Positions 33,895-45,229 of a stretch of DNA of 64,000 nucleotides are shown piece by piece. This stretch comes from Psococerastis gibbosa (taxonomy: Eukaryota > Arthropoda > Insecta > Psocodea > Psocidae). Position numbers and translations under genes: made by a program. The notes under the pieces were generated by a model. That model did no database searches. It was given only the letters and a program-made list of their open reading frames with translations, and had not been told where the DNA came from. Position 1 is the stretch's first letter, and every line of letters begins with the position of its first letter. The stretch is taken from NCBI GenBank assembly GCA_963971405.1, contig OZ020484.1, forward strand, positions 6,882,001-6,946,000, in the 5' to 3' direction.

Positions 33895-34350
33895 ATTTAT
33901 CATTCTGCCAACGGAGATACCAAGTTGAATCCACTAAAACAGAGCCTGTTCAAAACTTTAGCAAACTTGGTAGTGTGCACAGCGTTGACAGGGGAACATG
34001 GTGGGACATGACAACGCGCTGAGACTAGAGTTGATCGGAATCCACTATAATCAGGAGGTCCCCCTGTTAGTCAACTCTTCTTCTCTTAGAGGTGAAGGAG
34101 TGTGCTCTTAGGGTGCCTCAAGTTAAGAAACAGACTCACTCCCCCACCAGGCTGACAGGGTTACTTAAAGCAGAAATGCCCAAAAGCAGGCGCTGGAAAA
34201 CAAACAACAAACTTTATCTTTCTGACTTTGTACTCAAGCAAATGACTCTTAACGCCGGAACCGTTGCACGTCAACCTAGGCTTAAGGACTGGAAGTGGAT
34301 CACATCTCTCGAACATTACTCACTATTTATCGCCTTCCAATAATTAAGGC
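33895..34350 (+). repeat. dispersed repeat R1 copy (extended)
   Basis: Same order of blocks as 25950-26290, extended on the right by caggctgacagggttactta and tgcccaaaagcaggcg. The 83-codon open frame inside has no counterpart in the other copies. Confidence 0.58.
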
Positions 34351-34830
34351 AAGGTACCCTATAGGGTTGGGTGAACCCAGACCAGGCTGAGAATTTTTCC
34401 TTTAATGCCGAGTTTCTAAACTTTACTTCCCTTCATTTTCTATAGAAGTCTGTTGACACGCATTGTGAATCTCTCTAGTGCATTATCATTACATTGTATT
34501 GGTACTAATGCGAAATTAATAATTTCAACGCTTGAGTTATCAGACACGCCCATCCGGCCTCTAGGCGTCAGGACGTAGGTAATTTTTTTGGGCTGATCGC
34601 TCTATTATCAGCTGATACAAATTCCATGACGATTATGCTCTACATTGGTACAATACTCTCATAATTTGAGAGAAAATTATTTTATAATAATTAAAATATT
34701 ATTTTGAGACTCGACACGAAAATTTTTCCTTTGAAGTTCCTCTTTTCTCACCTTGGGGCACGATTTTGGCTTTATATGTAGGCCCTACATCCATATTATT
34801 ATTTTCATTGTGGAACAATATATGTATTAT

Positions 34831-35115
34831 CAGGCGTGGATCTAGAATGAGACCAAGGGGGGGGGGGGCTAAGATTAAATTTCGAAAGGTTTTTGAAAAA
34901 TAGAGCTAAAATATTGGGGTTTTACGCATTTTCAGAGCAATAAGGTAATGAATACAATCGAGCACACGGGGGGGGGGGGGGGGGCATGGGGGTCTCCCCC
35001 GAGAGAAATTTTGTGAAAAATAGGACTGAAATAGTGGGGTTTTACGCATTTTGAGGACCCTAATGGGGGGCTACAGCCCCCTTAGCCCCCCCCCCCCCCC
35101 GTAGATCCGCGCCTG
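34831..35115 (+). mobile_element. hAT-type MITE, family E
   Basis: Ends CAGGCGTGGATCTAGAATG and, inverted, GTAGATCCGCGCCTG. Four long G or C runs flank ggggttttacgcattttcag. The target duplication is not clear. Confidence 0.8.
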
Positions 35116-35234
35116 CATAATATTATGATAGGACCTGACATCAGGTATTCTTTGCTTACAGCATCTTTAAAACGATGACTGCACCTGTTAGACATTCACT
35201 GAGGAAGTAAGTAAGTTTTAATAAGTAATTGTGG

Positions 35235-35415
35235 ACTTCGGTGGCAAGATGGTAGCGTGCTTGTACTTTTATGAGTCTCTACACACCATGCGGTCGGAGA
35301 CGTGTCGTAACTCGACACAAGTAGGTACCCATTAGGTGACTTAGTGAGGCGATTGAAGAGGTTAATCGGATGCATTCATTAAATTGTTTGTACGCGATTT
35401 AACCTTTTCTTAAAT
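35235..35415 (+). repeat. SINE-like family S2 copy (good)
   Basis: Sense order gtggcaagatggtagcgtgc, catgcggtcggagacgtgtc, gcgattgaagaggttaatcg, then gtacgcgatttaacct and a T-rich end. Confidence 0.7.
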
Positions 35416-35425
35416 ACAGTAGAAG

Positions 35426-35975
35426 CAGGCGCGGATCTAGAATGAGACCATGGAGGGGGCTAACTTAAGATTTAATACGAATAAAAAAGATGAATTGCAA
35501 AAAATTGCCAATTTAATCAGAGGTGGTCCCAGACCTCTTAAAAAGGGGGGGGGGGCACTTGTCAGTGTTGTAGCGATAGGTTTCAAAAGGGGGCGATGTA
35601 TAGTTTGGCGCACCTCCACCCATATTCCTGAAAGTGTAAAAAATGGGGAAGGCCGTTCTCATAGACGTACGAAGCTTTTAAATTAATGACCTTAGCGTCC
35701 TTTGCGCATGAGGCAGAGGGTTCGGAAATATGAAAGGGGGACCGGGGGTCTCCCCCAGGTGAAAATTTTTGAAAAATAGGGCTGAAATATTGGGGTTCTA
35801 CGCATTTTCAGAGCATTAATAAGGTTTCTATGTTATAGGGAATTAATACAATTGAGCACAAGGGAGAAAATTTGTGAAAAATCGGACTAAAATAGTGGGG
35901 TTTTACGCATTTTGGGGAACCTAATAGGGGGGGGGGGGCTATAACCCCCAAAGCCCCCCCGTAGATCCGCGCCTG
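35426..35975 (+). mobile_element. hAT-type MITE, family E, enlarged by an insertion
   Basis: Ends CAGGCGCGGATCTAGAATG and, inverted, GTAGATCCGCGCCTG. Flanks agtagaag and agtaaaaa share 6 of 8 bases. About 250 bp of unrelated sequence (35480-35730), containing a chance open frame, interrupts the family body. Confidence 0.75.
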
Positions 35976-36069
35976 AGTAAAAATAGAAAAGAAATACAGT
36001 GCTTCTTCTCAGTACTCGTATTGCAGTAGCTCGCAATCTTACCAATCTGAAAAGACTGTGCATCCAATA

Positions 36070-36400
36070 TACTGCTATGTTCAATGACAGAATCAGTGCA
36101 TTTGAAATGTGGGTATACAGACAAACTTTTATTATATCGATTTAAGAGAGCAAAAACCTCTGTCGGACAAGGTGATTTTGTACAACATGAAATTAATACC
36201 AGGCTAGGGAATGGTCGTAACCTCAAAACAATAAGACCAAATACAGAACTTTTTAAGCACTCACATATATATGGATCAATACAAGTATACAATTCTCTAC
36301 CAGAATACATTAAAGACTCCGTCAACATGTCATGTTTTAAAAGACACATAAAGAATTGCAACACATTTATATACAATATTATCAATACTTAGATTCTTAA
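36070..36400 (+). mobile_element. chimeric non-LTR retrotransposon remnant
   Basis: About 50 bases of the L1 NRISAFEMWVYRQT region are fused to another LINE tail. The fused open frame ends with N-x-R-L-G-N-G, HSHIYGSIQVYNSLPEYIKD and C-F-K-R-H-I-K-N. Y-N-S-L-P...F-K-R is the typical end of ORF2 proteins. A 3' UTR and an (aataa)-rich tail follow to about 36450. Confidence 0.6.
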
Positions 36401-36689
36401 TTAAATAAACAACAATAATAAAAAATAAAAAATAATAATAATAATAAACTGTACTGTATGTCGAATGTCCCCTATTCCAATGTTAACCTTTTATTTTTAG
36501 ATTATATCACGTTATTTATTTTGTATTTTTGTAAAAGGGGGGCCCAGCACGGGATATCCTTTGGGCCCCCCTTCCAATTGCAACAAAATTGTACTTATTT
36601 AACATTCTTTTTTTAAAAATATATTTATTCTATTCTATTCTATTCTAAATACTGCGCATTGTATTTATTATTTTTATTAAAAAAAATTA

Positions 36690-36835
36690 ACTTCCATGCA
36701 AGCAATTTAATGAATGTATCCGATTTATCTCTTCAGTCACCTCTGTAGGTCAGGACCCGTGTTGAGTTACAGCTTCGATCGCATAGCGTGCAGATACACG
36801 CACAAGTACAAGCACGCTACCACCTTGCTATGTTG
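36690..36835 (-). repeat. SINE-like family S2 copy
   Basis: Plus-strand blocks aatgaatgtatccgatttat, ttcagtcacctctgtaggtc, catagcgtgcagatacacgc and aagcacgctaccacctt. Confidence 0.65.
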
Positions 36836-37412
36836 ATCTTTTAGTTTGAATATGCATTTAGCGGACTCCGCCACCGAGCTACCAACTAAATTTCCCCTAG
36901 GTCATTGTAAAATTGGATTCGAAAAAATTGTATCAGACGACCCCCTTCTCCCTGCATACACTACCAATCGCTTCTTATAAGAAGGAGCTATGTTAAATAA
37001 TACGCCAATGCTTCATGCGGCCTTTTTCTTACAATACATGTTCACACTAGAATGTTGGATCATGCCTATCTTTGAAAATCTAGATTTGAACACAGTCAAC
37101 ACACCATACTTGGGATGCTGTGGGCAGCAACATGCCCTGAAGCCGCGTTTCTCCGTGTCCATCGGTTACTATTGAGACAAAATTTATGTCGAGTCTCGAT
37201 GGTTATAGTAACTACCAACTACTAACTTCAACTTCAGATAAAAAAAATAAGTTAAAAATAAACCAGAAATGTATTAAAAACCAGAATTTTTATAGGAATA
37301 AAGCCAAATTTTTGAATCCAACACGTAATAAAAATCGCGATCCAAATCTCACAGTCCGTAGGAAAGGCCGGGTCTTCGTCAATATCAGTCAGCACTTAGG
37401 CGCTAACACTCT

Positions 37413-38887
37413 TCACTTGTACAGGTAGGAATTGTAGCCGGCATAGCCAAGGGGTGCGGAATAGGCAGAGTAGGTGCTGACTGCGGGGACTCCATAGGCT
37501 CCAGTCCTGACGACGCCGGAGTAGCCGGAATAGGCGTAGGGAGAGGCGAGGTACTGGGCGGAAGCCACAGCGAGGAGGGCGAGAGCGACAATAACCTGAA
37601 ATTTTACAGGTAATAAATTAACATTAGGCGCAGAAACGGGGGGAGTTTGGATACACTGGTGACTAGACATCGAGCATGCATCGGAAAACTGTCGTTTCTA
37701 ACAAAAAGTCGGACCTATCTGAGTATTTTTTTATCTTTTCTGAGCGGTCCCCAAGATCGCTTGCCAATTCTCGGTAAAGAATACTGCAAGGAGTACTTAA
37801 TGGCACCACCATAACACAGCATGGCGTTGCTATCAAGTTTTCCATCCCGATGCTTCTCAAGCGATGCTTATTATCACCTCAAACATCCTTCGGTATGCCT
37901 TGCCCAAGGGCGGATCCAGCTGAAAATTTAGGGGGGGGGGGACGGGTCACAAGGTTTTTGTTTAAAAGGCAATTTTGTTGTTGAAAAGTTGAGTTTTATT
38001 CATTTTTTTAATACTAATCCATCTTATGAATTTACTAGGAATTTACCCCCCACCCCCCGTGGATCCGCCATTGGCCTTGCCATAGCGAAGCTACTCACAA
38101 AACGTCTCACACAATTTTAAAGCCCCATCAAATCGGCCAGTGTTGGCTCGCAACAAGTCTAAGCAAGCTATAATATTGAGACCTTTGCACATAGCTGACA
38201 TCGGGTGCAAAGAGTTCAAAGTGCATGGACTCTAGGTTGCTTCAAGTTAATATTCCCAAGGAGAAGCACTATGTTTTTTCACAAGCTACCAAAGTGGCTA
38301 AGAAGGGAAGACCTGTCCTGGAGCAACGCCTACAATGGCAAGACTGGAATGTCTGACGATCGAATGCCGAAGAAGACGTACAAAGCAAGCATGACAGGTA
38401 GACGACTGGAGGGAAGCGTCCTCGAAAACGCTGGAAGGATGAGTTGGAAACTGACCTTCGCGAGTTGGGAGTCCGTAGATGGCGGAGCGTTGTACAAAAC
38501 CGAAATGACTGGAGGAGTGTAGTCAAGCAGGCCTAAGCCAATCATGGGCTGTAGAGCCAGAAGAAGAAGAAGAAGAAGAAGAAGATGAAAGTGGCTAAGT
38601 ATGGCTCATTGAAATCATCATCATAAATCATCGTCATCATATGCAAATACTGGAAAGCACCGCCATCTACCTGGCAGTGTTATTTACAGAGGCTTTTCAA
38701 GCGACGATGGGAACCGCCCTTAGGGACACTTCTAACATCACTTGAAAATTATCGGTAAGGTACACTCAACGGCACCGCTTACCAATGCATGCACTTCTGA
38801 CCCAGACTTTTTAAGCGATGATGGCCTTATTAAGGGACAGAGCTCAGTTTCAAAAATCGGGAAAATGGTACTTACAAGCTTGTACAT
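37413..38887 (-). CDS. Cluster gene 6: small Tyr/Ala/Ser-rich secreted peptide, 64 aa, two exons
   Basis: Exon 1 is 38876-38887 (ATG TAC AAG CTT, donor GTAAGT). Exon 2 is 37413-37595, after the acceptor aaatttcag. The product is MYKL-VIVALALLAVASA (signal peptide) and a 47-residue mature peptide beginning QYLASPYAYSGYSGVVR and ending GYAGYNSYLYK. It is closest to gene 2 in the first half. The 3' UTR still resembles the subfamily of genes 8, 10 and 14 (gtgctgactgat, then actgtgagatttgg). The 1280-bp intron contains a family-like MITE at 37905-38073 and a LINE remnant at 38285-38590. The promoter is canonical. Confidence 0.88.
37905..38073. mobile_element. hAT-type MITE with perfect 8-bp target duplication
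   Basis: Ends CAAGGGCGGATCCAGCTG and, inverted, GTGGATCCGCCATTG. The flanks gccttgcc/gccttgcc are identical. 169 bp with one G run, in the intron of gene 6. Confidence 0.9.
38285..38590 (+). mobile_element. non-LTR retrotransposon remnant, family L4 3' end
   Basis: Reads DDRMPKKTYKASMTGRRLEG, then, after a one-base frame change, R-K-R-W-K-D-E-L-E-T-D-L-R-E-L-G-V and NRNDWR. This is the standard end of LINE ORF2 (D-R-x-P-K-K...G-x-R...G-R-P-R-K-R-W-x-D). It ends with an (aga)n tail at about 38560-38585. Confidence 0.68.
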
Positions 38888-38916
38888 GTTTAGAGAGTAT
38901 CTGACTGGCTGCAACA

Positions 38917-38953
38917 GACTGATACCAAGTTCAAAAAATCTTCCGCTTTTATA
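38917..38953 (-). promoter_or_regulatory. core promoter of cluster gene 6
   Basis: TATAAAAG at 38946-38953 and TCAGTC at 38917-38922 are 33 bp apart (first T to +1 A, 38920). Leader 33 nt with TGTTGCAGCCAGTCAGATAC. Confidence 0.83.
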
Positions 38954-39477
38954 TGGACCAACTTTGCAAAGGGTAAAAAAAAAAATTAGATGAAGGTATT
39001 GTGTATGTGCAAAAAGAATAGGAGGTGTGGTTAAGCTAGGATGTGGGAGCAACTTGTCACTTGAGCCGATTTTGATGAATGCAAAAAAAACCAGGTACCT
39101 ACAGAAGGTACTTTACATTACAATACCTGTGCTCCGCGTACAGAATTGTAGTTGTTTGACTGTCGAAGTCACCTTTGTTAGAATCCAATACATATATAAT
39201 GTATTGTACTAATAGTTGTACGAGACAGAAGTTTACGAGGAAATATAAAAATTAAGTCCAATTCGTCGTTTCAGCCGCGTAGATCAGAATTCATGTGAAA
39301 TTAATAGCATTTTTGACTAGTAATATTATTCGGTAAGTAGCCTACACATTGGATGTAGGTACTATTAGTAACAATTTTTGGAACTCTGTAATACGCAAAG
39401 CCTCCTGGTTGTTTCGATTTGCTGTTATTCGGAATCAATGGCGATTTACAGACACATGCAGTTGGTCTGTCTCATTA

Positions 39478-39715
39478 AGAGTGTACGTCCCGTTAGAAAT
39501 TGGCAGCCCGAAATTTATTGTTTTAATATTTTATTTAATTAACTACCGTAAGCAATTAAAGATTTGGCTCATTTAAGTTGTAGAAGACTTCCTACTTCAT
39601 GCATCATCCACATGTAATAATGTACCTATTTAAAAAATTTATATTTATGTATGTTATTTATTTTAAATAAAAATAAAAAGTATTAAATTTCGGGTTGTCC
39701 ATTTCCTACTCTTAA
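39478..39715. mobile_element. palindromic MITE, family P3 (diverged)
   Basis: Outer blocks aagagtgtacgtcccgtta and aattggcagcccgaaattta face aaatttcgggttgtccattt and ctactctta. The inner aaagatttggctcatttaag matches 16265-16645. Confidence 0.6.
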
Positions 39716-39884
39716 GGTACATTCATAATTTTGATAAAATAGCGCTTGTCGCCTGCCACACCTGAAACCATTAAGCATTATGATATTCATATCAACCAAG
39801 TAGCCTCCTATGATAAAGTTAATTAATTATATGGATCAATCAGGGGTACACAGTGATTTATTTTTTCTCTTTTCTATTGTAATG

Positions 39885-39921
39885 TATAAAATGAGCTGAA
39901 CTGTATTGTAAAGTATCAGTC
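39885..39921 (+). promoter_or_regulatory. core promoter of cluster gene 7
   Basis: TATAAAAT at 39885-39892 and TCAGTC at 39916-39921 are 33 bp apart (first T to +1 A, 39918). Leader 33 nt. Confidence 0.82.
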
Positions 39922-39950
39922 TGCTGCAAACAGTTCGATACTCTCCAATC

Positions 39951-40875
39951 ATGTACAAGATTGTAAGTACTTTTCTTAAATTTTTTTTTACCACAAAATT
40001 ATTTTTTGAAGACATGGAAAATTCACCCTCTAATACATTGCGTAGCCTGCCATTAGTGCTGTGTTGTAATGTATTGGTCTGCCCGTTTCAGAATATGCAA
40101 TCCCATTTTCAATTTCAGTGCTTTGGAACAGGGGATGCCGAGAGATCCGAAGCTTAATAATAGAAAAATTATTTACTATGGAATTACACATATTATCAAT
40201 CTACTAATTGATAAATAGTAAAGCGAGTTCGAGTTAAAACCGGCTCTTAAGTATGGTTTGGCTAGTAGAAATTAGTTCGTAGTCCATAGTTTGTGGAAAG
40301 TAGTGTTTGTTAGTTATTGAGTGCTATACTGCTATGGCGCAAAGTCCTCGTTTTTGATAGTGAGCCTGATATTGACGTGGTAGAAGACATTAAAGACCGT
40401 CTTTAATGTCTGCTACCACGTCAATATCACGCTGACAAACACAAACGAGGTCGGTGGAATCCCCGCCTATGCATGTATCTCATCTCACGCCACTTGCATG
40501 AGGGGGCACTTCAGCTTTCGATCAATAATATGTAAAAATAATAATTTGAAATACACGAATAATTATTATTTTTTATTAAAACACTTTCAGAACATAGAGT
40601 ACATCCTGGGCGATCGATCCGAAAAACAACATTGTACTCTTCAAAATGGTATCCTACCTTACCCTGTCTCTCTTACATATTTTTTACGTTAGTCCAACTT
40701 TTTTCAGATTCTCCTCGTTCTGGTGGTCGTTGCCGTGGCCTCAGCCCAGTACTACCCCTACAGCTACGGCACTGTCGGCTACCCCTGGACTGGATCATCC
40801 CTTGGCTACTCCGCGCATTCCTGGAACTACCCCTCCTACGTTGTCGGCAGCGGGTGGCCTTACTACAAGAAGTAA
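39951..40875 (+). CDS. Cluster gene 7: small Tyr/Trp-containing secreted peptide, 59 aa, two exons
   Basis: Exon 1 is 39951-39962 (ATG TAC AAG ATT, donor GTAAGT). Exon 2 is 40708-40875, after the acceptor cttttttcag. The product is MYKI-ILLVLVVVAVASA (signal peptide) and a 42-residue mature peptide beginning QYYPYSYGTVGYPW and ending GSGWPYYKK. Unlike its neighbours it has three tryptophans and lacks the ASPYAY and SYLYK motifs. The 745-bp intron holds a palindromic MITE (40335-40467) and sequence (from 40492) that in locus 13 belongs to a truncated exon. AATAAA is at 41025-41030. Exon 2 is identical in all 168 bases to the damaged exon at 56941-57108. Confidence 0.88.
40335..40467. mobile_element. 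palindromic MITE in intron of gene 7
   Basis: The arm gatattgacgtggtagaaga then cattaaagac is mirrored at once by gtctttaatgtctgctacca and cgtcaatatca, with outer blocks cctcgtttttg and aaacgaggtcggtgg. Related to 24938-25086. Confidence 0.75.
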
Positions 40876-41024
40876 GCCCTCGCCGTTGAAGATGACTCCT
40901 GCAACCCCTTAGAATGGACTTTCAAGACATCAGAGCTCTGATTTTTTTCAGATATAAAAAATAATTAAAAAAATTTGCTTTAACGTACCGGTACCTTATT
41001 TCCATATTAAAATTCATTTATTAA

Positions 41025-41030
41025 AATAAA
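41025..41030 (+). terminator. poly(A) signal of cluster gene 7
   Basis: AATAAA about 150 nt after the stop, followed by gtccagttctttt. An ATTAAA-like hexamer lies just before it. Confidence 0.5.
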
Positions 41031-41457
41031 GTCCAGTTCTTTTATTCTGTAAAGATTTTAAAACTTAAGCTTTTGTTATAGGAATCAGGGCAGGAACATA
41101 GATACAAAATTTGAACTTGTACTAGCCTTGTATACTGTATTGTTAACGGACAATAGGACACCATCACAGATAGTTAAAAAAAATCCAATTTCATAAGAAG
41201 TGTCGATCTTCTTCTTCTGCTCGGAATGTCTCTTCTATCAAAGATTGGATATTGTGAACAAGTAGATACCTTACTTCAAACTCCCCAAAAGGAAGTCAAG
41301 TATGTTGAGTATCTCTTTGCCTTCTGTATCCTTATGCCGTTGACTCTTCATTGAGTTCCTCCGCCTTGGAGGCTTCTTAAAGCACTGGATTGGTGGATGG
41401 GACAGTTGCATAGTATAGAATGGGCACTACACATTTACAATGGTATGACATTCAATG

Positions 41458-41629
41458 CATGGACGGATGCAGGGGGGGGGGGGGTGGGGGTAGCTGACCC
41501 CCCAAATTTGGTGGTAAATCTATTGTAAGTTAATTTATGACGCTCTGATTTAATCGATACTACGTATGTTTTTCCTATTTTGACCCACAACTACCCCCCC
41601 CCCCCCAAAACGGACTGGATCCGTCCCTG
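41458..41629 (-). mobile_element. hAT-type MITE, family D
   Basis: Ends CATGGACGGATGCAGGG and, inverted, CTGGATCCGTCCCTG. Flanks attcaatg and attcattg match at 7 of 8 bases. It is an inverted copy of 30055-30219. Confidence 0.83.
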
Positions 41630-42010
41630 ATTCATTGGGGCTCGGATTACTCATAATATTTTCAAAAAATATTTTTTCCTTCACACCCGAAACATACCTT
41701 TGGAAATAACTCTATTTGTTACTCTATTAAGTAGGCTACCTAAAACATACCCGAAGTTAGAAAGCATCAATATAGAATGGTTCACAAAAAAAAAAATCAG
41801 TCATTTTTCATTAAAATGAAGCTTTTTTTACTTGAAATTTTGGCCATTGGCAAAATGATGCAAGTCCTCAATATCACCCTCCACTGGCTATCAGACATGC
41901 TTACCATTGACACCAACAACGTACCAAGTGTGAGCATGACCGAACACCGCTACTAGTCAGGTTTAAACCCTCATTGATTTTTTTTTCGAAGAATGCACAG
42001 CCTACGCTTA

Positions 42011-42394
42011 GGCGCTCATTCCATTGACCGGTTAGGGCTATTTCCAAAAACAGTGACGTGGTAGCAGACATTCAAGACTTAGGTTGCGTTTCCACCGATC
42101 TCGCATTGCAGAATGCAAATGACATTGACGGAAATTAGAATTTTTCTTTTTATAGAAATCTATTAAAATGTTTGTACTTAACATATCCCATGACGCCATT
42201 TTTTAATTTTAGTTTGTTTGTTTGTGATTTTACTGTATGATCATTGATCAATTTTAACTATGGCATAGAGGAAAATAAACATTTCGGTCAATTCTGCAAT
42301 GCGAGGTAGGTGGAAACACCACCTAAGTCTTGAATGTCTGCTACCACGTCACCGTTGTTGGAAATAGCCCTAGCCGGTCAATGGAATGGGCACC
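42011..42394. mobile_element. palindromic MITE, family P1 (384 bp)
   Basis: Arms of about 130 bp: ggcgctcattccattgaccg, then agtgacgtggtagcagacat, then gcgtttccaccgatctcgca, mirrored at the right by tgcgaggtaggtggaaacac, tgtctgctaccacgtcaccg and cggtcaatggaatgggcacc. Flanks tta/taa. A nearly identical 386-bp copy is at 56291-56676. No transposase. Confidence 0.85.
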
Positions 42395-42555
42395 TAAACC
42401 CGCATTGATTTTTTCGAAGAATGCACAGCCTACGCTAAGCCTAATAGACCACTGGCGTAGCCAGGTCGAGGGGGTCCACACCAAAAATTGTGAAAATAAT
42501 TAGAAATTAAACATTGGGGGAAACCCAAGAAACAAGATCAGTATATTATTTTGAT

Positions 42556-42910
42556 TTGAACGCCCACTTAAGAGGACATGCACAGTTGAAAATGAGCACC
42601 TCGAAATTTGTTGTTTTAATTTTTTTCTTTAATTAACAAGGCAAGTCATTAAAGATGTGGCTCATGGAAATTGTAGAAGACTACTTCATGCGTCATATAA
42701 TTGGAAATATTACATTTTTGTTCTTTCATGAATACCAGACAGGACTAAAATTTCGCGTACTCTGGGATTTTTGGAATTATACGATGCACGAAATAGTCAT
42801 CTGCAACTTAGATGAGCCAAATTTTAAATAACTTTTTGAGTTTTTTAAATAAAAAATGAAAAGTATTTAGTTCTGGGGTGACAATTTTCTACGTGACATA
42901 TCCTCTTAAA
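42556..42910. mobile_element. palindromic MITE, family P3
   Basis: Outer blocks aagaggacatgcacag and gacatatcctctta, inner taaagatgtggctcatgg and gatgagccaaatttt inverted, and ggggtgacaattttctacgt, as in 16265-16645. Confidence 0.65.
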
Positions 42911-43187
42911 CAAATCTGGTTATGTCTCTGTATTAGATTATTTTCGCCTCCAGAATTGGGGGCCCGCACTGAATTACTATTTCCCGGATAAACTCGTACG
43001 CACCCATACAGAGCAGTAAACCCCCCTCTCGCTTAAGTTGCCACGCCTGCGGAGTATGCCCACATAAGCGTCATCCTGTATCAATTGTTTTTTTCGCCAA
43101 GTTTTAAACCAGTTACCTGTGCATGAACAAGGTCATCTATTACCGAATTATATTGCACAGTTTTTTCATGCTTGAACTTATTTTAAG

Positions 43188-43224
43188 TATAAAACCAATA
43201 GGTACCGATTATTTGGTATCAGTC
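43188..43224 (+). promoter_or_regulatory. core promoter of cluster gene 8
   Basis: TATAAAAC at 43188-43195 and TCAGTC at 43219-43224 are 33 bp apart (first T to +1 A, 43221). Leader 31 nt with the family consensus TCAGTCTGTAGCAGCCAGTC. Confidence 0.84.
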
Positions 43225-43251
43225 TGTAGCAGCCAGTCCGATACTTTCAAA

Positions 43252-44301
43252 ATGTACAAGCTCGTAAGTAGTCTAGCATATTTAATTTTGAATTTGGACC
43301 ACTTTTGGTCTCTTTCTTGCTTTGTCTGGGCTCGAATGCCCCAACCCATTTTCTTTTCAACAGCATTGGCCGGAAGGTGCCTTAAAATTTCAAGACAGAT
43401 TTTTTGTAATATCATAGCTCGTAAAGAAGTTTAGGCCTGCATACATAAAAATTTGTCATAAAATAAATTAAACTAGTAACCATTTTGTCAAAAAAATGTT
43501 AAACAATATTTCCATTGATATTTACGTTGATTTTATTTTTGAAAGTAGCTGTTTCTACAAATGCAATGGTCTAATACAAAATGACCAGTCGCTTCGCTAG
43601 GATAGCAGGTTTATAATGTTGTTGTGTTTTATAAATATAAAATAAATAAATAAATAAATATTATTAGAGAAATTAAATATATCTGCAGATTCTCTCATTT
43701 TCGGATGCACCCATCAAAATAACTGCATATGAACCTTCCCGAATTGTTTCTAGTTGTGTTTGGAATTTTATTGGAAATATAGCCTATAGGGATAGAAAAA
43801 ACGTCTGCTCATTTTAGATCTATCTCATAATGTATGCATAGGCCTATCAGCTGTGTGGCTAATATAACGAATTATTCCGAAAAAAAGTTATAGGCCACAT
43901 AGCTAACATTGTGATACCAGGGATGTTTCTATTCTTATAGTTTGGGAAGTTGTAGATTTGCGCTGCAATTTGAAATTTGGAATAGGAATTTTATACTAAT
44001 GGAAACCTCAAGGTAATCAGCATATTGTTGTATCAGTCATTTGATTCCATTCCATCTGTTATATTCCATCTAAATTACTTAAAATATTTTTTCATTACAG
44101 GTCATTGTCGTCCTCACCCTGATCGCTATCGCTGTGGCCTCCGCCCAGTTCATCGCCTCCCCCTACGCCTACTCCGGTCTCGGCGTCAGGAGCTACGGCT
44201 ACGGAGTTCCCACTGTTGGAGCCATCTCTCCCTACGCTTATTCCGGCTACACCGCTCCCCTCGGCTACAGCGCCTATGGCAACAGCTACCTGTACAAATG
44301 A
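43252..44301 (+). CDS. Cluster gene 8: small Tyr/Gly/Ser-rich secreted peptide, 70 aa, two exons
   Basis: Exon 1 is 43252-43263 (ATG TAC AAG CTC, donor GTAAGT). Exon 2 is 44101-44301, after the acceptor ttcattacag. The product is MYKL-VIVVLTLIAIAVASA (signal peptide, two residues longer than its sisters by an extra IA) and a 51-residue mature peptide beginning QFIASPYAYSGLGVRSYG, with a second PYAYSGYTAPLGY block and the C-terminus GNSYLYK. Eleven of 51 mature residues are tyrosine. Genes 10, 12 and 14 share the same mature layout. The 837-bp intron has no recognised mobile element. The conserved 3' UTR (gactgctgagtgctgactga) is shared with the subfamily. Confidence 0.9.
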
Positions 44302-44564
44302 ACAGTTTCCGCGACTGCTGAGTGCTGACTGATGACGACCGCGCCCAACTGGACTGAGAGATTTGGACTGTGACTTTAACCACGTCTTGGATAGTTTATA
44401 TTACGCAAAACATCTCTTGGCATTTTATCTTGTCGAAATTCCTGTTGCCTCCAATACAATATAATAATTTAAATCTAATATATTGTATTGTAATTTTCAT
44501 TGCTGTCTTATTAGTTTAAGAGTGACATGGTGGTTTGCTGATTTCAACACGTAATAATACAGCG

Positions 44565-44712
44565 GGCTACTATGCCGTTTAGTATTGTATTAACTTATTC
44601 CCGGAGTTAAAAGTGTAAACAAAACAATTTTGAATAGCACTTTCCATTGTATAATTATTATCGTGTTTACATTTTTAATCCCAGGTTTAAATTAAATGTA
44701 ATCGCCCAGTAG
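44565..44712. mobile_element. diverged palindromic MITE, family P2
   Basis: The middle aattttgaatagcactttcc and gtaaacaa blocks match 9381-9549 and 58457-58625. Outer arms (gcgggctactatgccg / aatcgcccagtag) are diverged. A further relative is at 51588-51732 and a partial one at 25468-25560. Confidence 0.55.
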
Positions 44713-44859
44713 AAGTGCAAAAGTTTAAACAACACTAGTCTCTAAATCGATTAGAGTACTGTAAGGTGATAAGCATCAAAATATCAAGTAACAACGCAGG
44801 CGTACCCTATATATATTTTCTTCTTCTTTCTTTTCCATGTCCAGTATTCCCTGGAAAAG

Positions 44860-44957
44860 GAGCGTATATTACAAAAATAAATATAATAATATAATAAATA
44901 TAATAATATAACATAATAATATAATAAATATAATAATATAAATAATACAACATAATA
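44860..44957. repeat. (aataatat)n-type microsatellite
   Basis: About 95 bases of imperfect aataatataataaat repeats. The 132-codon open frame overlapping it is not a gene. Confidence 0.8.
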
Positions 44958-45229
44958 TTTTCGGATGTGGGAGCCAAGACCATATCGCCTATGGCTATCA
45001 ACTTCTTGTCATTGGGTGGGGGCAGAGGCCCAAAACGACGTTGAATTCTACTAATCAAACCATTTACCGATCGCTGTTGGCCCAAACATCCATTAGATCT
45101 GGGAAATTGTGTATTACAACAACTCGCATTAGTTATTTTCGTCTTCTTCTTCAAGTTACAGCCGGCTGGCTGGCTGGCAGCTACATGTGACATCGATTCC
45201 TCCACTCCAATTTTTTTAGAAGACGCATG

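Noticed and set aside
35450..35686. Open frame with a KKDELQKIANLIRGG segment
   Set aside because: It begins inside the terminal repeat of a family E MITE and spans an insertion boundary. No domain could be recognised and no second copy was seen.
44025..44321. Arg/Leu-rich open frame overlapping gene 8 exon 2, and similar frames at 19417-19746, 40632-40912 and 49506-49688
   Set aside because: They are alternative frames of GC-rich second exons. The spliced family frame has a signal peptide, conserved motifs and correct splice phase.
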